A stretch of DNA of 64,000 nt from Chloroflexota bacterium (GTDB lineage: Bacteria; Chloroflexota; UBA11872; VXOZ01). The stretch spans positions 310,001-374,000 of the forward strand of contig CATQHC010000003.1 of assembly GCA_958295775.1 (NCBI GenBank). The letters are read 5' to 3'. Below the pieces are notes generated by a model, which saw only the letters and a list, made by a program, of their open reading frames with translations, searched no databases and was not told the origin of the DNA. A program made the translations under genes and the position numbers. This document shows, in pieces, positions 8,533 to 17,602 of the stretch. Positions within the stretch are counted from its first letter, which is position 1. Each line of letters starts with the position of its first letter.

Positions 8533-8765
8533 CTATGCGCGGAGTCCCATATAGGCGATGAGCACGGCTATCACCAGTCCGGCCGCGGCGAACATGTAGG
8601 CTCCCAAGTGCAGCCGTACCCGCAACTCCAGTTCTCGCAGGTCTGCTTTAGTAGCTAAAGATTCACGGGATTCGCCCATAGCGCTAAGCGCGCCCGCGCT
8701 TGAGCATCGCTGAAGCCTCCGCTCATCAAGGTCTCAAACGCCTTGTGAGTGTCGAAAACTGCCAT
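8533..8765 (-). pseudogene. Frameshifted small coiled-coil/membrane protein (DUF1640/CCDC90-like)
   Basis: Read in two frames this gives a typical small protein. From ATG 8765 (GGGAGAAG upstream) it starts MAVFDTHKAFETLMSGGF and continues SDAQAR. From about 8690 the frame shifts by one base and continues through MGESRESLATKADLRELELR to a single membrane segment ending at 8533. The ATKADLRELE heptads followed by one hydrophobic helix are characteristic of the DUF1640-like family. The break lies in a GC-rich repeat (gcgcgggcgcgc), where an indel is easy. The downstream half could still start at ATG 8679 and give 48 aa. Confidence 0.65.
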
Positions 8766-8868
8766 ATTCTTCTCCCTTCACCGGGTCGCTCACGCCAGCC
8801 ATGATCAGAGGCATTCGTCTACCCCTGGGGCAAATGCAGATACGCTCATCATTGCGCAGCCACCCAAC

Positions 8869-10263
8869 CTATCGTGCGCCTGGAATCACACCCTCTTGCT
8901 TCAAGAGGCCAACGGTGCGGTCAAACCCCGCGGCGGCCTCGCTCACGTCTTCCTCGGTATGGGCAGTGGAGAGCATGCCGCCGTCGCCCATCAGATCGAC
9001 ACCGTTGACCTGCAAGCCGCGCTTCATCTTGCCGTAGAGCGCCGGATCGACGTCCCGCATGGAGATGAAGGGTGGCTGGCCCGCTGAGCTGTAGTCCGCA
9101 ACGGATAGCTTTTCATGAGGGTTGTGCGGATTGTAGAGGGCGATATGGAACATGGAGTACGTGCCGTAGACGCAGCCGGTCAAGCCGTGAGCGTCCAATA
9201 CCTGGTTGAATTCATCCCGCAGCATGGCCGCGAGGTCATTGACGTGGCGGGCCGGCCAGCCCTCAGCCACGATAGCCAACGCGGTCGACCCAGCCGACGC
9301 GGAAAGCGGGTTGGCATTGAACGTACCTTGGTGGCGGACCTTCTTGCGCGCATTCCACTCCGGTTCATCGCGGTATTCAAGGTGCGCCATAATGTCAGCG
9401 CGACCCACTGCCGCGCCACCGGGGAGTCCACCGGCGAGGATTTTCGCAATGCTGGTCAGATCGGGAATCACGCCGGTTGCTGCTTGCGCCCCACCCGGCG
9501 CACAGCGAAAGCCCGTAATCACCTCATCCATGATGAGCAAGACGCCATAGTCCAGCGTAAGTTTGCGCACACCTGCCAGGAAGTCGGGGTCGAGCGGATA
9601 GGAGGAATACCCGGCGCCGGTGGGCTCCATAATTACCGCGGCAATATCGGGATCATTCTTCAAGACAGTCTCAAGTCGTTCAAGATCGTGCACAGGGAGC
9701 ACGAGCATCGAGTCTGCAGTGCCTGCGGGCACCCCCGCAGGCGGCGGCGCAGGCGGCTCCTCCACTACGACGTAGTCGTGCCAACCGTGGAAGTGATGCT
9801 CGAACTTGATGACTTTGCTCCTGCCGGTGTACGCACGTGCCAGCCGCAAGCACATCAAGGTAGCTTCGGTGCCGGAACTCGTAAAGCGCACGCGCTCGGC
9901 TGAGGGTATGAGCCGCTGCACCCGGCGGCCCCATTCGACCTCGCGTTCGTGGGCCGCGCCGTAGTGCGTGCCGCGCTGCATTTGTGCGGCCACTGCCTCG
10001 ACGATGGCAGGATGACCGTGGCCCAAGAGCAAGGAGCCATGACCCACGAGAAAGTCGATGATACGGTTGCCGTCCACGTCCCACTTGTGCGCGCCCTGCG
10101 CGCGCTCGATATAGAGCGGAAACGGCTTCTGGGCCCGGCCGTCGTGGGTAGCGCCGTTCGGAAAGATCTCAACGGCTTCCTGAAAGCGCGCGGCCGAACC
10201 GGCGAATTGCCGGATAAACTGTTCGTCTAGCGTTTGACTGGATGACCCGATCGTCGTGCTCAT
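8869..10263 (-). CDS. Class III (PLP) aminotransferase, glutamate-1-semialdehyde aminomutase-like
   Basis: PLP enzyme of 464 aa in the glutamate-1-semialdehyde 2,1-aminomutase/class III group. The Schiff-base Lys is K274 in SIAKILAGGLPGG. The PLP-binding Asp is in DEVITGFR (246-253), and the cofactor-phosphate region is SSGTEA (129-134). ATG at 10263 is preceded by GAGGGAG. No other heme genes are near, and two more paralogues lie at 22.4 and 56.8 kb, so this is probably a catabolic or specialised transaminase/aminomutase rather than housekeeping HemL (inference). Confidence 0.85.
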   Translation of the reverse strand: MSTTIGSSSQTLDEQFIRQFAGSAARFQEAVEIFPNGATHDGRAQKPFPLYIERAQGAHKWDVDGNRIIDFLVGHGSLLLGHGHPAIVEAVAAQMQRGTHYGAAHEREVEWGRRVQRLIPSAERVRFTSSGTEATLMCLRLARAYTGRSKVIKFEHHFHGWHDYVVVEEPPAPPPAGVPAGTADSMLVLPVHDLERLETVLKNDPDIAAVIMEPTGAGYSSYPLDPDFLAGVRKLTLDYGVLLIMDEVITGFRCAPGGAQAATGVIPDLTSIAKILAGGLPGGAAVGRADIMAHLEYRDEPEWNARKKVRHQGTFNANPLSASAGSTALAIVAEGWPARHVNDLAAMLRDEFNQVLDAHGLTGCVYGTYSMFHIALYNPHNPHEKLSVADYSSAGQPPFISMRDVDPALYGKMKRGLQVNGVDLMGDGGMLSTAHTEEDVSEAAAGFDRTVGLLKQEGVIPGAR

Positions 10264-10386
10264 CGCGCGCTCCCTCGGCTACAGATGCTACCTGCCTTTA
10301 TTGTAACGAAATCATACGCACATCGTGGCTCGCTTGTGACAGCTTGCCGAAGCACTCTTCCTGACTTGTCGTATCCTTCGGTCTGC

Positions 10387-10417
10387 AAGGAGCGGGGGAC
10401 AAGCCCCCGCGCTACAA
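10387..10417. repeat. Dispersed palindrome family B, copy 1
   Basis: Hairpin GCGGGGG / CCCCCGC with a 5-nt loop (10392-10410), followed by GCTACAA. On the opposite strand it reads TTGTAGCGCGGGGGCTTGTC. The same element recurs at 61.01 and 61.20 kb, and degenerately at 37.93 kb. Confidence 0.8.
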
Positions 10418-10459
10418 AGTGTCGGCGAAGAACGTGCCTAGAGTCGGCACCTCCGGTTC

Positions 10460-10492
10460 ACTCTCCTGGGGGAGAAGGTTAGGGCGAGGGGG
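10460..10492. repeat. Dispersed repeat family D, copy 1 (CCCTAACC-type)
   Basis: Read on the minus strand this is the CCCTCGCCCTAACC...CTCTCC type of intergenic repeat, with an internal CTCTCC/GGAGAG pairing. A second copy in the other orientation lies at 38.26 kb. Function unknown. Confidence 0.6.
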
Positions 10493-10543
10493 AGCTCATT
10501 CCGCCACGAATACTCGCGGCAGCCGAGAGGGCTATCCCCGCCT

Positions 10544-11377
10544 CTAGCCCTCGTCGGGCACAATACCTTGCTCGGCCAAAATCGCCTGCAGTCCGGCGAA
10601 CGACTCGCGGCTGCCCTGCTCCGCCGTGCCGTTTTCCGGCTTGTAGTGGGTCTCCAGCGAGACCACGCCAGCGTAACCGTCGTCTGCCAGCGCCTTCATC
10701 TGACCGGCGTAGTCCACTTTGCCCGCGCCAATCGGCTTCCAAACAGATTCGCCTGCGGGGCTGAGCACCGCATCCTTCACGTGCACGTGTATGATCCACG
10801 GTTTCACCGCTTCGTAGCCGTCGGGATAGGGCCGCGCCTCACCGGAGACGTAGGCATTGCCAGGGTCCCAGATCACCCGCAGGTTCGGCGAGTTGACGGT
10901 CTCCATCAAACGCGCCGTTTCTACGCCAGTGCCGATATTGCACGAGCGCACGTTCTCGAACGCCAGCGTCACACCCGCCGACTCCGCCATGCGCACCGGC
11001 AACTCCAAGCGCTCGAGGATGGTATCCCAATGGGCTTCCAGATCATCCTCCCGCCAGAACGAGAAGCAGCGCACGAGCTGACAATCGAAGAGCGGCGCAA
11101 TCTGGATCGAACGCTCCAGAATCTTGATGTGCACGTTGTAGGCGTCCGGGTCGTCGATGGGACAGCGTAAGAAGAGCGAGGCAATGTCGCACACGGCAAA
11201 GCCCCGCTGGCGCACCATGCGCAGGACTTGAGTCAGCTCATGACTGTCCAGGTCGCAGATGTTCTTGTCCCAAATGCTATGCAGCTCAAGCGTGCGCACT
11301 CCGAATTCCTCAATCACGTCGAGCGCGTGCGCCAAGTCCTGAGAAACCTCGTCGGTCATTACGCCAAGAGTGAACAT
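10544..11377 (-). CDS. Sugar phosphate isomerase/epimerase (xylose isomerase-like TIM barrel)
   Basis: About 277 aa with the AP-endonuclease-2/xylose-isomerase-like TIM-barrel pattern. It has an early TLELHS strand, LAFENV (a metal-binding Glu in this family), WDPGN, HVHVKD and SLETHY near the C-terminus. Such proteins isomerise or epimerise sugars and inositol derivatives with a divalent metal. ATG at 11377 is chosen because GGGAG sits 8 nt upstream. It lies between an aminotransferase and the ATPase/TOPRIM pair and transcribes with the former. Substrate unknown. Confidence 0.8.
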   Translation of the reverse strand: MFTLGVMTDEVSQDLAHALDVIEEFGVRTLELHSIWDKNICDLDSHELTQVLRMVRQRGFAVCDIASLFLRCPIDDPDAYNVHIKILERSIQIAPLFDCQLVRCFSFWREDDLEAHWDTILERLELPVRMAESAGVTLAFENVRSCNIGTGVETARLMETVNSPNLRVIWDPGNAYVSGEARPYPDGYEAVKPWIIHVHVKDAVLSPAGESVWKPIGAGKVDYAGQMKALADDGYAGVVSLETHYKPENGTAEQGSRESFAGLQAILAEQGIVPDEG

Positions 11378-11428
11378 AGAAACACTCCCAAGTCGGTTGG
11401 CAGCGAGAATCAACAAGATTGCTTTACG

Positions 11429-12238
11429 TCAGTGGCCGGTCAAGTCCTCTATGAATTGTTTGATTGGGCTGTACACCTCGTGGCTCCAATTCCAGTAGCC
11501 AAGTTTCGCCCCTTCACCGAGCTTCAAACCGGGTTCGGGTCTTGAGGCGAGAAAGGCTTGGACGCTGGCTTTCTTTCGGTTTTGGCCCCGCCAGTTCGGC
11601 ACACTTCTCTTGACACACTCGATGTATTCATCAACACATGGCATAGCCGGATCAGCCTGCACGGCGTCAAGGCATACGTCTTCAAGCATGCCTTCAGACT
11701 CTCCTGGCGGCAGAATGAGGATGCCAATCCTGGGTTTCTCACCAACAACCTGCAACGGACGCTCCGGAGGGTTCAGCTCTGAGGCACTAATTGCAGCATA
11801 TGCGCTCTTGAAAGCTGCCTCCGCAGCGGATTCAGTGCCGGAAGCACTCAATTCAGCGTCGCGGACGATGCCGATTGCCTCAATTGTGGTTCGCGCGCGA
11901 GGCGCGTTCCAAACGGCCCCAAGAAAGCTGTGCAGCTCAGTGACGCCGCCGAAGTTGCTAATTTCCGCGTCGCTGGGGTCAAGCCGTCCCAAGATTTCGT
12001 TCCGAACACGGTCAAAGGCTGCGAGATCCTCCTCGTCGAGTTTGCTTCTCAAGCCCAAACCCTTAATCATGTCAGGCGCATCTTTGTAGACTTTGGAGTG
12101 ACCGCGCCACTCGATTTCTCCTTGCACCTCTACGTTGTTGAAGCCCATGTGATTGAGGAAATGCATGAAGAAGAATTGCGCGTCCGCACCCTCGACGAGG
12201 AGTTGGATCGGCGCTCTTATACCGCTTCTCGGCGGCAC
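11429..12238 (-). CDS. TOPRIM-like DUF3226-type protein, partner of the ATPase
   Basis: 269 aa. The N-terminus reads PIQLLVEG (Glu at residue 16), as in TOPRIM-like nucleases. A central GIVRDAE and a C-terminal GILILPPG...GMLEDV resemble DUF3226 proteins, which usually sit beside AAA ATPases. The start is GTG at 12238, overlapping the ATPase stop as TAGTG, so the two are translationally coupled. Known relatives of this arrangement (OLD nucleases, Gabija GajA, PARIS AriA/AriB, RloA/RloB) act in phage defence. The DUF3226 assignment is by motif reading only; DUF4435 or another TOPRIM branch is an alternative. Confidence 0.6.
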   Translation of the reverse strand: MPPRSGIRAPIQLLVEGADAQFFFMHFLNHMGFNNVEVQGEIEWRGHSKVYKDAPDMIKGLGLRSKLDEEDLAAFDRVRNEILGRLDPSDAEISNFGGVTELHSFLGAVWNAPRARTTIEAIGIVRDAELSASGTESAAEAAFKSAYAAISASELNPPERPLQVVGEKPRIGILILPPGESEGMLEDVCLDAVQADPAMPCVDEYIECVKRSVPNWRGQNRKKASVQAFLASRPEPGLKLGEGAKLGYWNWSHEVYSPIKQFIEDLTGH

Positions 12239-13344
12239 TAGCGTACCTCCAGATTGGTGCGGATTGCGGCGGCAAGTGTCTCCTGATCGTATGTAATCAC
12301 GTGTGTCTCGTCTGCGATACGCTCCAACCGATGCAGCCTGAACGCGTATTCCCGGTCTTCACGAAAGGCCTCATGCGCGGCTTCGATGCATTCAAAGCTA
12401 TGTGTGGTGGCAAATACCTGTGTATTGTAGCGGCGCGCCGCCTCGTCAATTGACGCCCATACTCGGCTAAGTACGGAGTGATGAAATCCGTTTTCGATTT
12501 CATCTATTAAAACCACGCCATCCGGTGCATCGGCAATTGCGAGCAGAGTATTTGTAAGACTTCCCAGACCATCTCCTAGAAGTGAGAGCGGAACCATGCG
12601 GCCGATCCCAATATCACCACGCAGCATCGGAGTACCTGCTACTACCCCCACTCGCACTCGCTTCAGTCGAGGTTCGATGATTCTCAGTGTCTCAAGCAAC
12701 TCACTCGGTTCTCGCTCACTCTCTAAGCGCGTGTACTTTGTGGCAGCGTTCTGCAATCCTCTCGACTTGTTTCCTCCAAGGTATGATCCTCTGAACGGAA
12801 GTTCCGGTCTGATAGGTGGATCGGAGGCTACACGCACGGTAAGTGCTCCATCGCTTGCAGCTTCAATGACCATGGCAGATTCTACTACCGACCCATCTGG
12901 CTTGGAGTGCACAAGCTTGAGAAAGTGACCATAGATCGGTAACGATTCTAGTTCACCGGTGCCTTCATCCGCTCTTCCATCACTAACCGAAAAGTGAGTG
13001 GTGCTCACGCGGTCAATTGAAACCTGCGCAACATGCTCTCGGCCACAATGAATCCCCCTAATTTCTATGACGTCAGAAGAGTTAAGATTGTGAAAGAGCG
13101 AATTCCAGAGCAGTTCGGTAAGTTGCGAGAGTTCTCCCAAGTAGTTTCCAGCTAGACCACGATAATTTCCAAGTTGGACAACCAACTCGACATTTCCCAT
13201 GCCGATGAGCATGTAGATTGCTTCCAGCAGTGCGGTCTTGCCGGCGCTATTCAACCCTGCAATCAAGTTGACCCGATTCAGGGAGTCATCAATCGAAAGC
13301 GATTCGAAACAGCGAAAATTGCGAATGGAAAGCGACGTGAACAT
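12238..13344 (-). CDS. AAA ATPase, OLD/AAA_15-AAA_21 type
   Basis: SMC-like ABC-type ATPase of 368 aa. It opens with the family start SLSIRNFRCFESL. Walker A is GLNSAGKT (30-37), Walker B is VVLIDEIEN (277-285), and an H-loop ATTHS occurs near 313-317. There is no long coiled coil, as in AAA_15/AAA_21 proteins of anti-phage pairs. ATG at 13344 has GAGGAG 8 nt upstream, and a CATAAT -10-like box lies near 13375-13380. With the overlapping downstream TOPRIM-like gene it forms a two-gene operon. Base composition is lower in GC than the neighbours, similar to the HerA cassette. Confidence 0.85.
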   Translation of the reverse strand: MFTSLSIRNFRCFESLSIDDSLNRVNLIAGLNSAGKTALLEAIYMLIGMGNVELVVQLGNYRGLAGNYLGELSQLTELLWNSLFHNLNSSDVIEIRGIHCGREHVAQVSIDRVSTTHFSVSDGRADEGTGELESLPIYGHFLKLVHSKPDGSVVESAMVIEAASDGALTVRVASDPPIRPELPFRGSYLGGNKSRGLQNAATKYTRLESEREPSELLETLRIIEPRLKRVRVGVVAGTPMLRGDIGIGRMVPLSLLGDGLGSLTNTLLAIADAPDGVVLIDEIENGFHHSVLSRVWASIDEAARRYNTQVFATTHSFECIEAAHEAFREDREYAFRLHRLERIADETHVITYDQETLAAAIRTNLEVR

Positions 13345-13453
13345 TTCTGGACTCCTCGCAGCGTAGCCATGTCCCTCAATTATGGCAGAATCTACCTCTG
13401 CGCTCGCATCCTACCACTTCAACTATAAGCTGAGACTTGACCCTACATTCGCG

Positions 13454-14731
13454 CTATCTGGACTTCATCAGTTTTTCCAAGAGCGCCACGCTCGCGTCCA
13501 CCACACGTCCGGCGCTTTCTGGCGTCACTGCGGCGGGGAGACTGTAATGAAAGTGGGCGGTCTCCACCTCGTAGCCGCCCTCAGGGTAAGCGGCCGCAGT
13601 GGGAATGTACCCGATGTCGCCGTTCGTGTAGCCCAAATACATGGTGTGGTCGAACGGCGAGCGTTCCTGCACGGCTTGCGCGAGCTCGATGAAAACTTCA
13701 CCGGCGCCGCCGACTAAGGCCACCTCCCCGATGCGGAGCGCTTGCACCTCGAATTCCACCTGATTCTCGCCAACGAGCGGTGGTGTCCAGTAACGGAGAG
13801 CGGGTGTGCGCGTTCGGAACGTGGGCGGCGGCTCACCCGGGGCCTGCAGATCGAGCGCCAACGTCTCGTGCGCGGCCCCCAGCACGGGTGCGAGTGGCGC
13901 GGCTTCCCCAAAGGCGGAGTGCAGGCCGCTGAGCGAGTAGACTTTCAATGCCTCCGCACCGAGGGCGCTGCCCACGCCCCAAAGACGCTCCTGCATGTCG
14001 ATCTCGGCACGCTGGCCGATGGGGTTGATATTACCGCACGCGCCCTGCAAGAAGAGCATGGTCGCCCCGCTCGCGGCTTCGAAAAGGCCCCGCGCTACGC
14101 CCACAAAGTCGGCGGACACGGCATGGCTTGGTGGAAAGAGCACCACGGGATGGCACGCGTAATGCACGAGCGCAGCCAACGGCTCGCCCTCATCCGTGTC
14201 CACACGCAGCAATTGCACAGCGGTGTCCAGAGCCCCACGGGCATTCTCGCCAAGCACCATGCCGCCGGACGAGCGCATTTCGCGGCGATTGACGTTCACA
14301 GCGACACTGCCCGCGCCGTGGGTTACGCGACACGCCTCCAGATTGCTCTGCGCCAATTCAACCGAACCGGCAATAGCGTGTACGAGGGTCGTGGAGTACG
14401 CCCGCTCGTGGTCGGACATGTCGTCATGGATGCTCGTGAACGGGCCGGAGTGCGTATGCGATGTGTTGATGAGGACGTTCGACCCCGGAATGCCGGTGCG
14501 CTCGGCAATCAGCGCGCGCAGGGCAGCGACCTGCTGCGACGGCAGCCCGCAAACGTCGCAGCTAACGATTGCGATTGCGGTCTCGCCGGTGGCGAGCACG
14601 AGAGAAGTGGCATAGAGGTCGTCTAGGATAGCGTCGCAGCCGTGTTCACGATTCCCAAACCCACACAGCCAGGTACCTAAGGGCGGCGTGATGGTTGCTC
14701 GCCCAACTCCGGCCTGCAGTACGTCTGCCAT
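13454..14731 (-). CDS. Neutral/alkaline ceramidase-like hydrolase
   Basis: About 425 aa. It opens with AGVGRATITPPLG and carries the zinc-type motif SHTHSGP (91-97), a later YACHPVV, and GACGNINP, all typical of the neutral ceramidase N-terminal family. Family members hydrolyse N-acyl bonds; many bacterial ones are uncharacterised. It is shorter than true ceramidases (about 650 aa) and lacks a signal peptide with the chosen ATG at 14731 (AAAGGGA upstream). The longer frame to 14950 has no good start signals. Substrate uncertain. Confidence 0.75.
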   Translation of the reverse strand: MADVLQAGVGRATITPPLGTWLCGFGNREHGCDAILDDLYATSLVLATGETAIAIVSCDVCGLPSQQVAALRALIAERTGIPGSNVLINTSHTHSGPFTSIHDDMSDHERAYSTTLVHAIAGSVELAQSNLEACRVTHGAGSVAVNVNRREMRSSGGMVLGENARGALDTAVQLLRVDTDEGEPLAALVHYACHPVVLFPPSHAVSADFVGVARGLFEAASGATMLFLQGACGNINPIGQRAEIDMQERLWGVGSALGAEALKVYSLSGLHSAFGEAAPLAPVLGAAHETLALDLQAPGEPPPTFRTRTPALRYWTPPLVGENQVEFEVQALRIGEVALVGGAGEVFIELAQAVQERSPFDHTMYLGYTNGDIGYIPTAAAYPEGGYEVETAHFHYSLPAAVTPESAGRVVDASVALLEKLMKSR

Positions 14732-15160
14732 TGGAGCATCCCTTTCTCGGCAAACACGGCCGCCCTGCTCCCAGCAACCCTTCAGCCCAACACCTATGCC
14801 TCTACCGCAGCCGCTTCGCCTCTCGCTGCACTTGAGCCGATTGTGTGGCTCATTATAGCGAAGGTCACACGGTTCTGCCGCGCTTTCCCCAGCAAACTGC
14901 CCGCTCAAGGCGAGTCGTTCGCGCCGCAGAGAGTGCAAGATCTGCAGCAATCGCGGCGGAGTTACGCCTACAGGGGTTGTTACCTTTCTCGCCTAGAGAG
15001 CGGCCCCGGTCTGCGGTCGGCGAACACGGCACGGCGATGGTCAGCCTGCCGCAGTTCCGCGCGGATGAAGTGAAACGCGGCAGACGCCATGTCCAGCGCC
15101 TGCCGCATGCTCGATGCTTCTCTTTGATTATGCCGGCGGAGTATCACGCCGTACTTGGCA
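14732..15160. other. Intergenic region, no clear gene
   Basis: About 430 bp between two minus-strand genes. A minus-strand frame from about 15106 to 14980 could encode 42 aa but has no recognisable motif and is probably spurious. No strong hairpin or promoter pair was identified. Confidence 0.5.
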
Positions 15161-17209
15161 CTACTCCTTGGCTTCCTCGTACCAGCCTGAGCCAAAGTAG
15201 AGCCCGTCGTGCCGCACAAGCCACGTGTGCTTCAGGGTCTCTTGGTTTGTCTCCAAATTCACGAAGACGTAGTCCACCCACTTTCCTTCCTCGGTCGCCG
15301 TGAGGAATTCAGCGCCGTAGTCATAGCCTCGTGTATCGATGCGCTGTTCCCTAGTGCGGCCGATGTGTTCCGGATTCGGATGCGCGATGGTGACCTGGTT
15401 CTCATCCAGGACGAAGACATACCACTGGCCCTGCACACTCTGCTCGGAGCTGAAATACTCTAGGGCAACTTCCCGCCCCTGCGCATCGTAACGCTGGATG
15501 GCACGGTGCACGAAGGATTGGGTATACGAGGCATCGTCTTCCGCTTCGGCGCGTTCGTACCAGCCGGAGGCGAAGATCAGCCCATCGTGCTTCACCGCCC
15601 AGGCGTGCTTCTGCTCCTCATAACCGGTTGCCGGATTCAGGAAGTAGTAGTCGACCCAAACACCTTCCTCGGTGGCTGCGATGAGCTCCTCACCATAGGC
15701 TTTGCCGCGCACGTCAACGCGCGTCGTGGGCGAGGTGCCGCGGAGTTCAGGCCGCGTGGGCTGGACAACCGTGTTCTCATTCTCATCGATGATGAAAACG
15801 TACCAATCGTCGTCCACACTCTCCGGCGTGTTGTAGTAAGCAAACGTAGCCTCACGTCCAACGGCATCGTACAGTCGTATTGCCTGTGCGACAAACTCCT
15901 GAGTGAATGCCGCCGGATCAGACTTCGAGACACCATCTTCGTACCAGCCGGAGCCGAAAACCAATCCGTCATAGCGGATTACCCACGTGTGTTTCGACTG
16001 GAATGCCCCAGTAGAAGGATTGACGTACGTATAGTCCGTCCACGCGCCCTCTGTAGTAGCCGCCCCTGCTACCTGCGCTCCTGCCGGATAGCCACCAGGC
16101 CCAAGAATCTCCTCTGGGGGTAGCCCAACGTTCGCCGGAACGGCGGCATGCGCGATCATGATGTCATTCTCGTCAGCGATGAAGACGTACCACGCTCCAT
16201 CGATGCTCTCCGGCGTATTGTAGTACGCTACGGTGTCTTCCAGCCCGATGGCGTCATAGAGCCGTATCGCCTGCGCCACGAACGCTTGCGTGTACGCCGC
16301 CGGATCTGACTTGGACGCCCCCTCTTCATACCAGCCGGAGGCGAAGATCAGTCCGTCATAGCGCAGCACCCAGGTATGCTTCGACTCGAATGCTTGCGTG
16401 GCCGGGTTGATGTACGTGTAGTCCGTCCAGGCGCCCTCCTCGGTGGCCGCCGCCGCTACTTGGGCTCCCGTGGGATAGCCGCCGGGACCGAGAATGTCCA
16501 CAAGGGGTTGCCCCACGTTCTCGGGAACCGCGGCATGGGCGAGCATGACGTCGTTCTCGTCAGTGATGAAGACGTACCACGCGCCGTCCACGCTCGCCGC
16601 CGAGTTGTAGTACGCGATGGTGGCGTCGCGCCCCTCGGCGCGGTAGAATTCCAACGCCTGTTCGACAAACGCCTGCGTGTAGGCGGCGGGGTCAGACTTG
16701 TCAGGCAGCCCGGCGTGCCCTTCAGTAATAACCTCGTACCAGCCGGAGCCAAAGATTAGCCCACCGTACCTGACGACCCAGGAATGCTTCGCTTGGAGTT
16801 CCCCGTTTGCCGGATTGCGGTGCAGGTAATCTACCCAATCGCCTACCTCTGTCGCCGCGGCCAGAGCCGCGCCGTGATTGAAGCCGGTGATGTCCACCCG
16901 GTCATTGACGTCCGTGCCCAGGCGGCCCGGTATGGTGGGGTGGGCAATGAAGATGTCGTCCTCGTCGATGATGAAGACGTACCACTCGCCGGCCACGCTC
17001 TCCGCTGAGTTGTAGAATGCAACGGTCGCCTCACGTCCGTTGGCTTCATAGTGGTCTATGGCTTTTGAAACTACGTACTGCGTATATTCCGCAGGCGCAG
17101 TTGCGGGATCGGGCAGCGGCTGTATCACCTGCACACTGCACGAGGCAGCGACCATGAGCGCCGCTGTCGCTACGAGAACCGTAATACCACGTTGTATCCG
17201 GCTAATCAC
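15161..17209 (-). CDS. Lipoprotein with five tandem Cache-like repeats
   Basis: 682 aa with a lipoprotein signal: a basic N-terminus, a hydrophobic stretch and lipobox MVAASC (Cys 24). The rest is five near-identical modules of about 119 aa at residues 41-159, 176-294, 306-424, 434-552 and 561-679. Each runs YTQ..V..AI..Y, then YN..ES..G.WYVFI.DE, then HP/HA, then ATEEG.W.DY...NP, and ends KH.W..R.DGL.F.SGWYE. This is the pattern of single-Cache (sCache_2-like) ligand-binding domains, normally found once in chemoreceptors and kinases. No signalling domain follows, so the protein is probably a surface-anchored multivalent sensor or binder (inference). GTG at 17209 follows GAGGAGG. Confidence 0.8.
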   Translation of the reverse strand: MISRIQRGITVLVATAALMVAASCSVQVIQPLPDPATAPAEYTQYVVSKAIDHYEANGREATVAFYNSAESVAGEWYVFIIDEDDIFIAHPTIPGRLGTDVNDRVDITGFNHGAALAAATEVGDWVDYLHRNPANGELQAKHSWVVRYGGLIFGSGWYEVITEGHAGLPDKSDPAAYTQAFVEQALEFYRAEGRDATIAYYNSAASVDGAWYVFITDENDVMLAHAAVPENVGQPLVDILGPGGYPTGAQVAAAATEEGAWTDYTYINPATQAFESKHTWVLRYDGLIFASGWYEEGASKSDPAAYTQAFVAQAIRLYDAIGLEDTVAYYNTPESIDGAWYVFIADENDIMIAHAAVPANVGLPPEEILGPGGYPAGAQVAGAATTEGAWTDYTYVNPSTGAFQSKHTWVIRYDGLVFGSGWYEDGVSKSDPAAFTQEFVAQAIRLYDAVGREATFAYYNTPESVDDDWYVFIIDENENTVVQPTRPELRGTSPTTRVDVRGKAYGEELIAATEEGVWVDYYFLNPATGYEEQKHAWAVKHDGLIFASGWYERAEAEDDASYTQSFVHRAIQRYDAQGREVALEYFSSEQSVQGQWYVFVLDENQVTIAHPNPEHIGRTREQRIDTRGYDYGAEFLTATEEGKWVDYVFVNLETNQETLKHTWLVRHDGLYFGSGWYEEAKE

Positions 17210-17602
17210 CGCAGGCCTCCTCTTTGAGATGCTGAATTCTTTTCACTTGGTGCTCACTTCTTCGTTTATCGAACTGCCTTAATTATACCGAGCCGCCAAG
17301 CAAGTTTTGTCTGAATACCGCCTGTTGCCACGGGATTCTCCGAGAATGCCACCAGAGAGGCACATCCGAGAGGCGTACAGGGAGGGACTCCCGATATGCC
17401 CGCTAGCTAACGGAGTGAATGGAGCCGCCTGGCAGCGGTTTATTGGAGCAACGCCATTACCTTGCGAGAGGTCGTCCGGCACTTGCGGCCGCACGCGAAG
17501 GATCCTCAAGCCAGTAGTTGAAATGCCGTCGCATACTTTACCAGGAATTCCTTGACGGCAATGCACCTTGCACCCTCTTCGGACATTTGATATGGCTCCG
17601 AC
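17210..17602. other. Intergenic region with -10-like box
   Basis: About 390 bp between the PhyH gene and the Cache lipoprotein. A perfect minus-strand TATAAT (17282-17287 as ATTATA on the plus strand) lies about 75 bp upstream of the lipoprotein start; no clear -35 could be matched. No coding sequence is supported. Confidence 0.5.

Noticed and set aside
13742-14626. 294-aa plus-strand frame over the ceramidase-like gene
   Set aside because: Antisense shadow; the minus-strand frame carries all conserved motifs.
14980-15219. 79-aa minus-strand frame between the ceramidase-like gene and the lipoprotein
   Set aside because: No motif, overlaps the lipoprotein end, and lacks convincing start signals.
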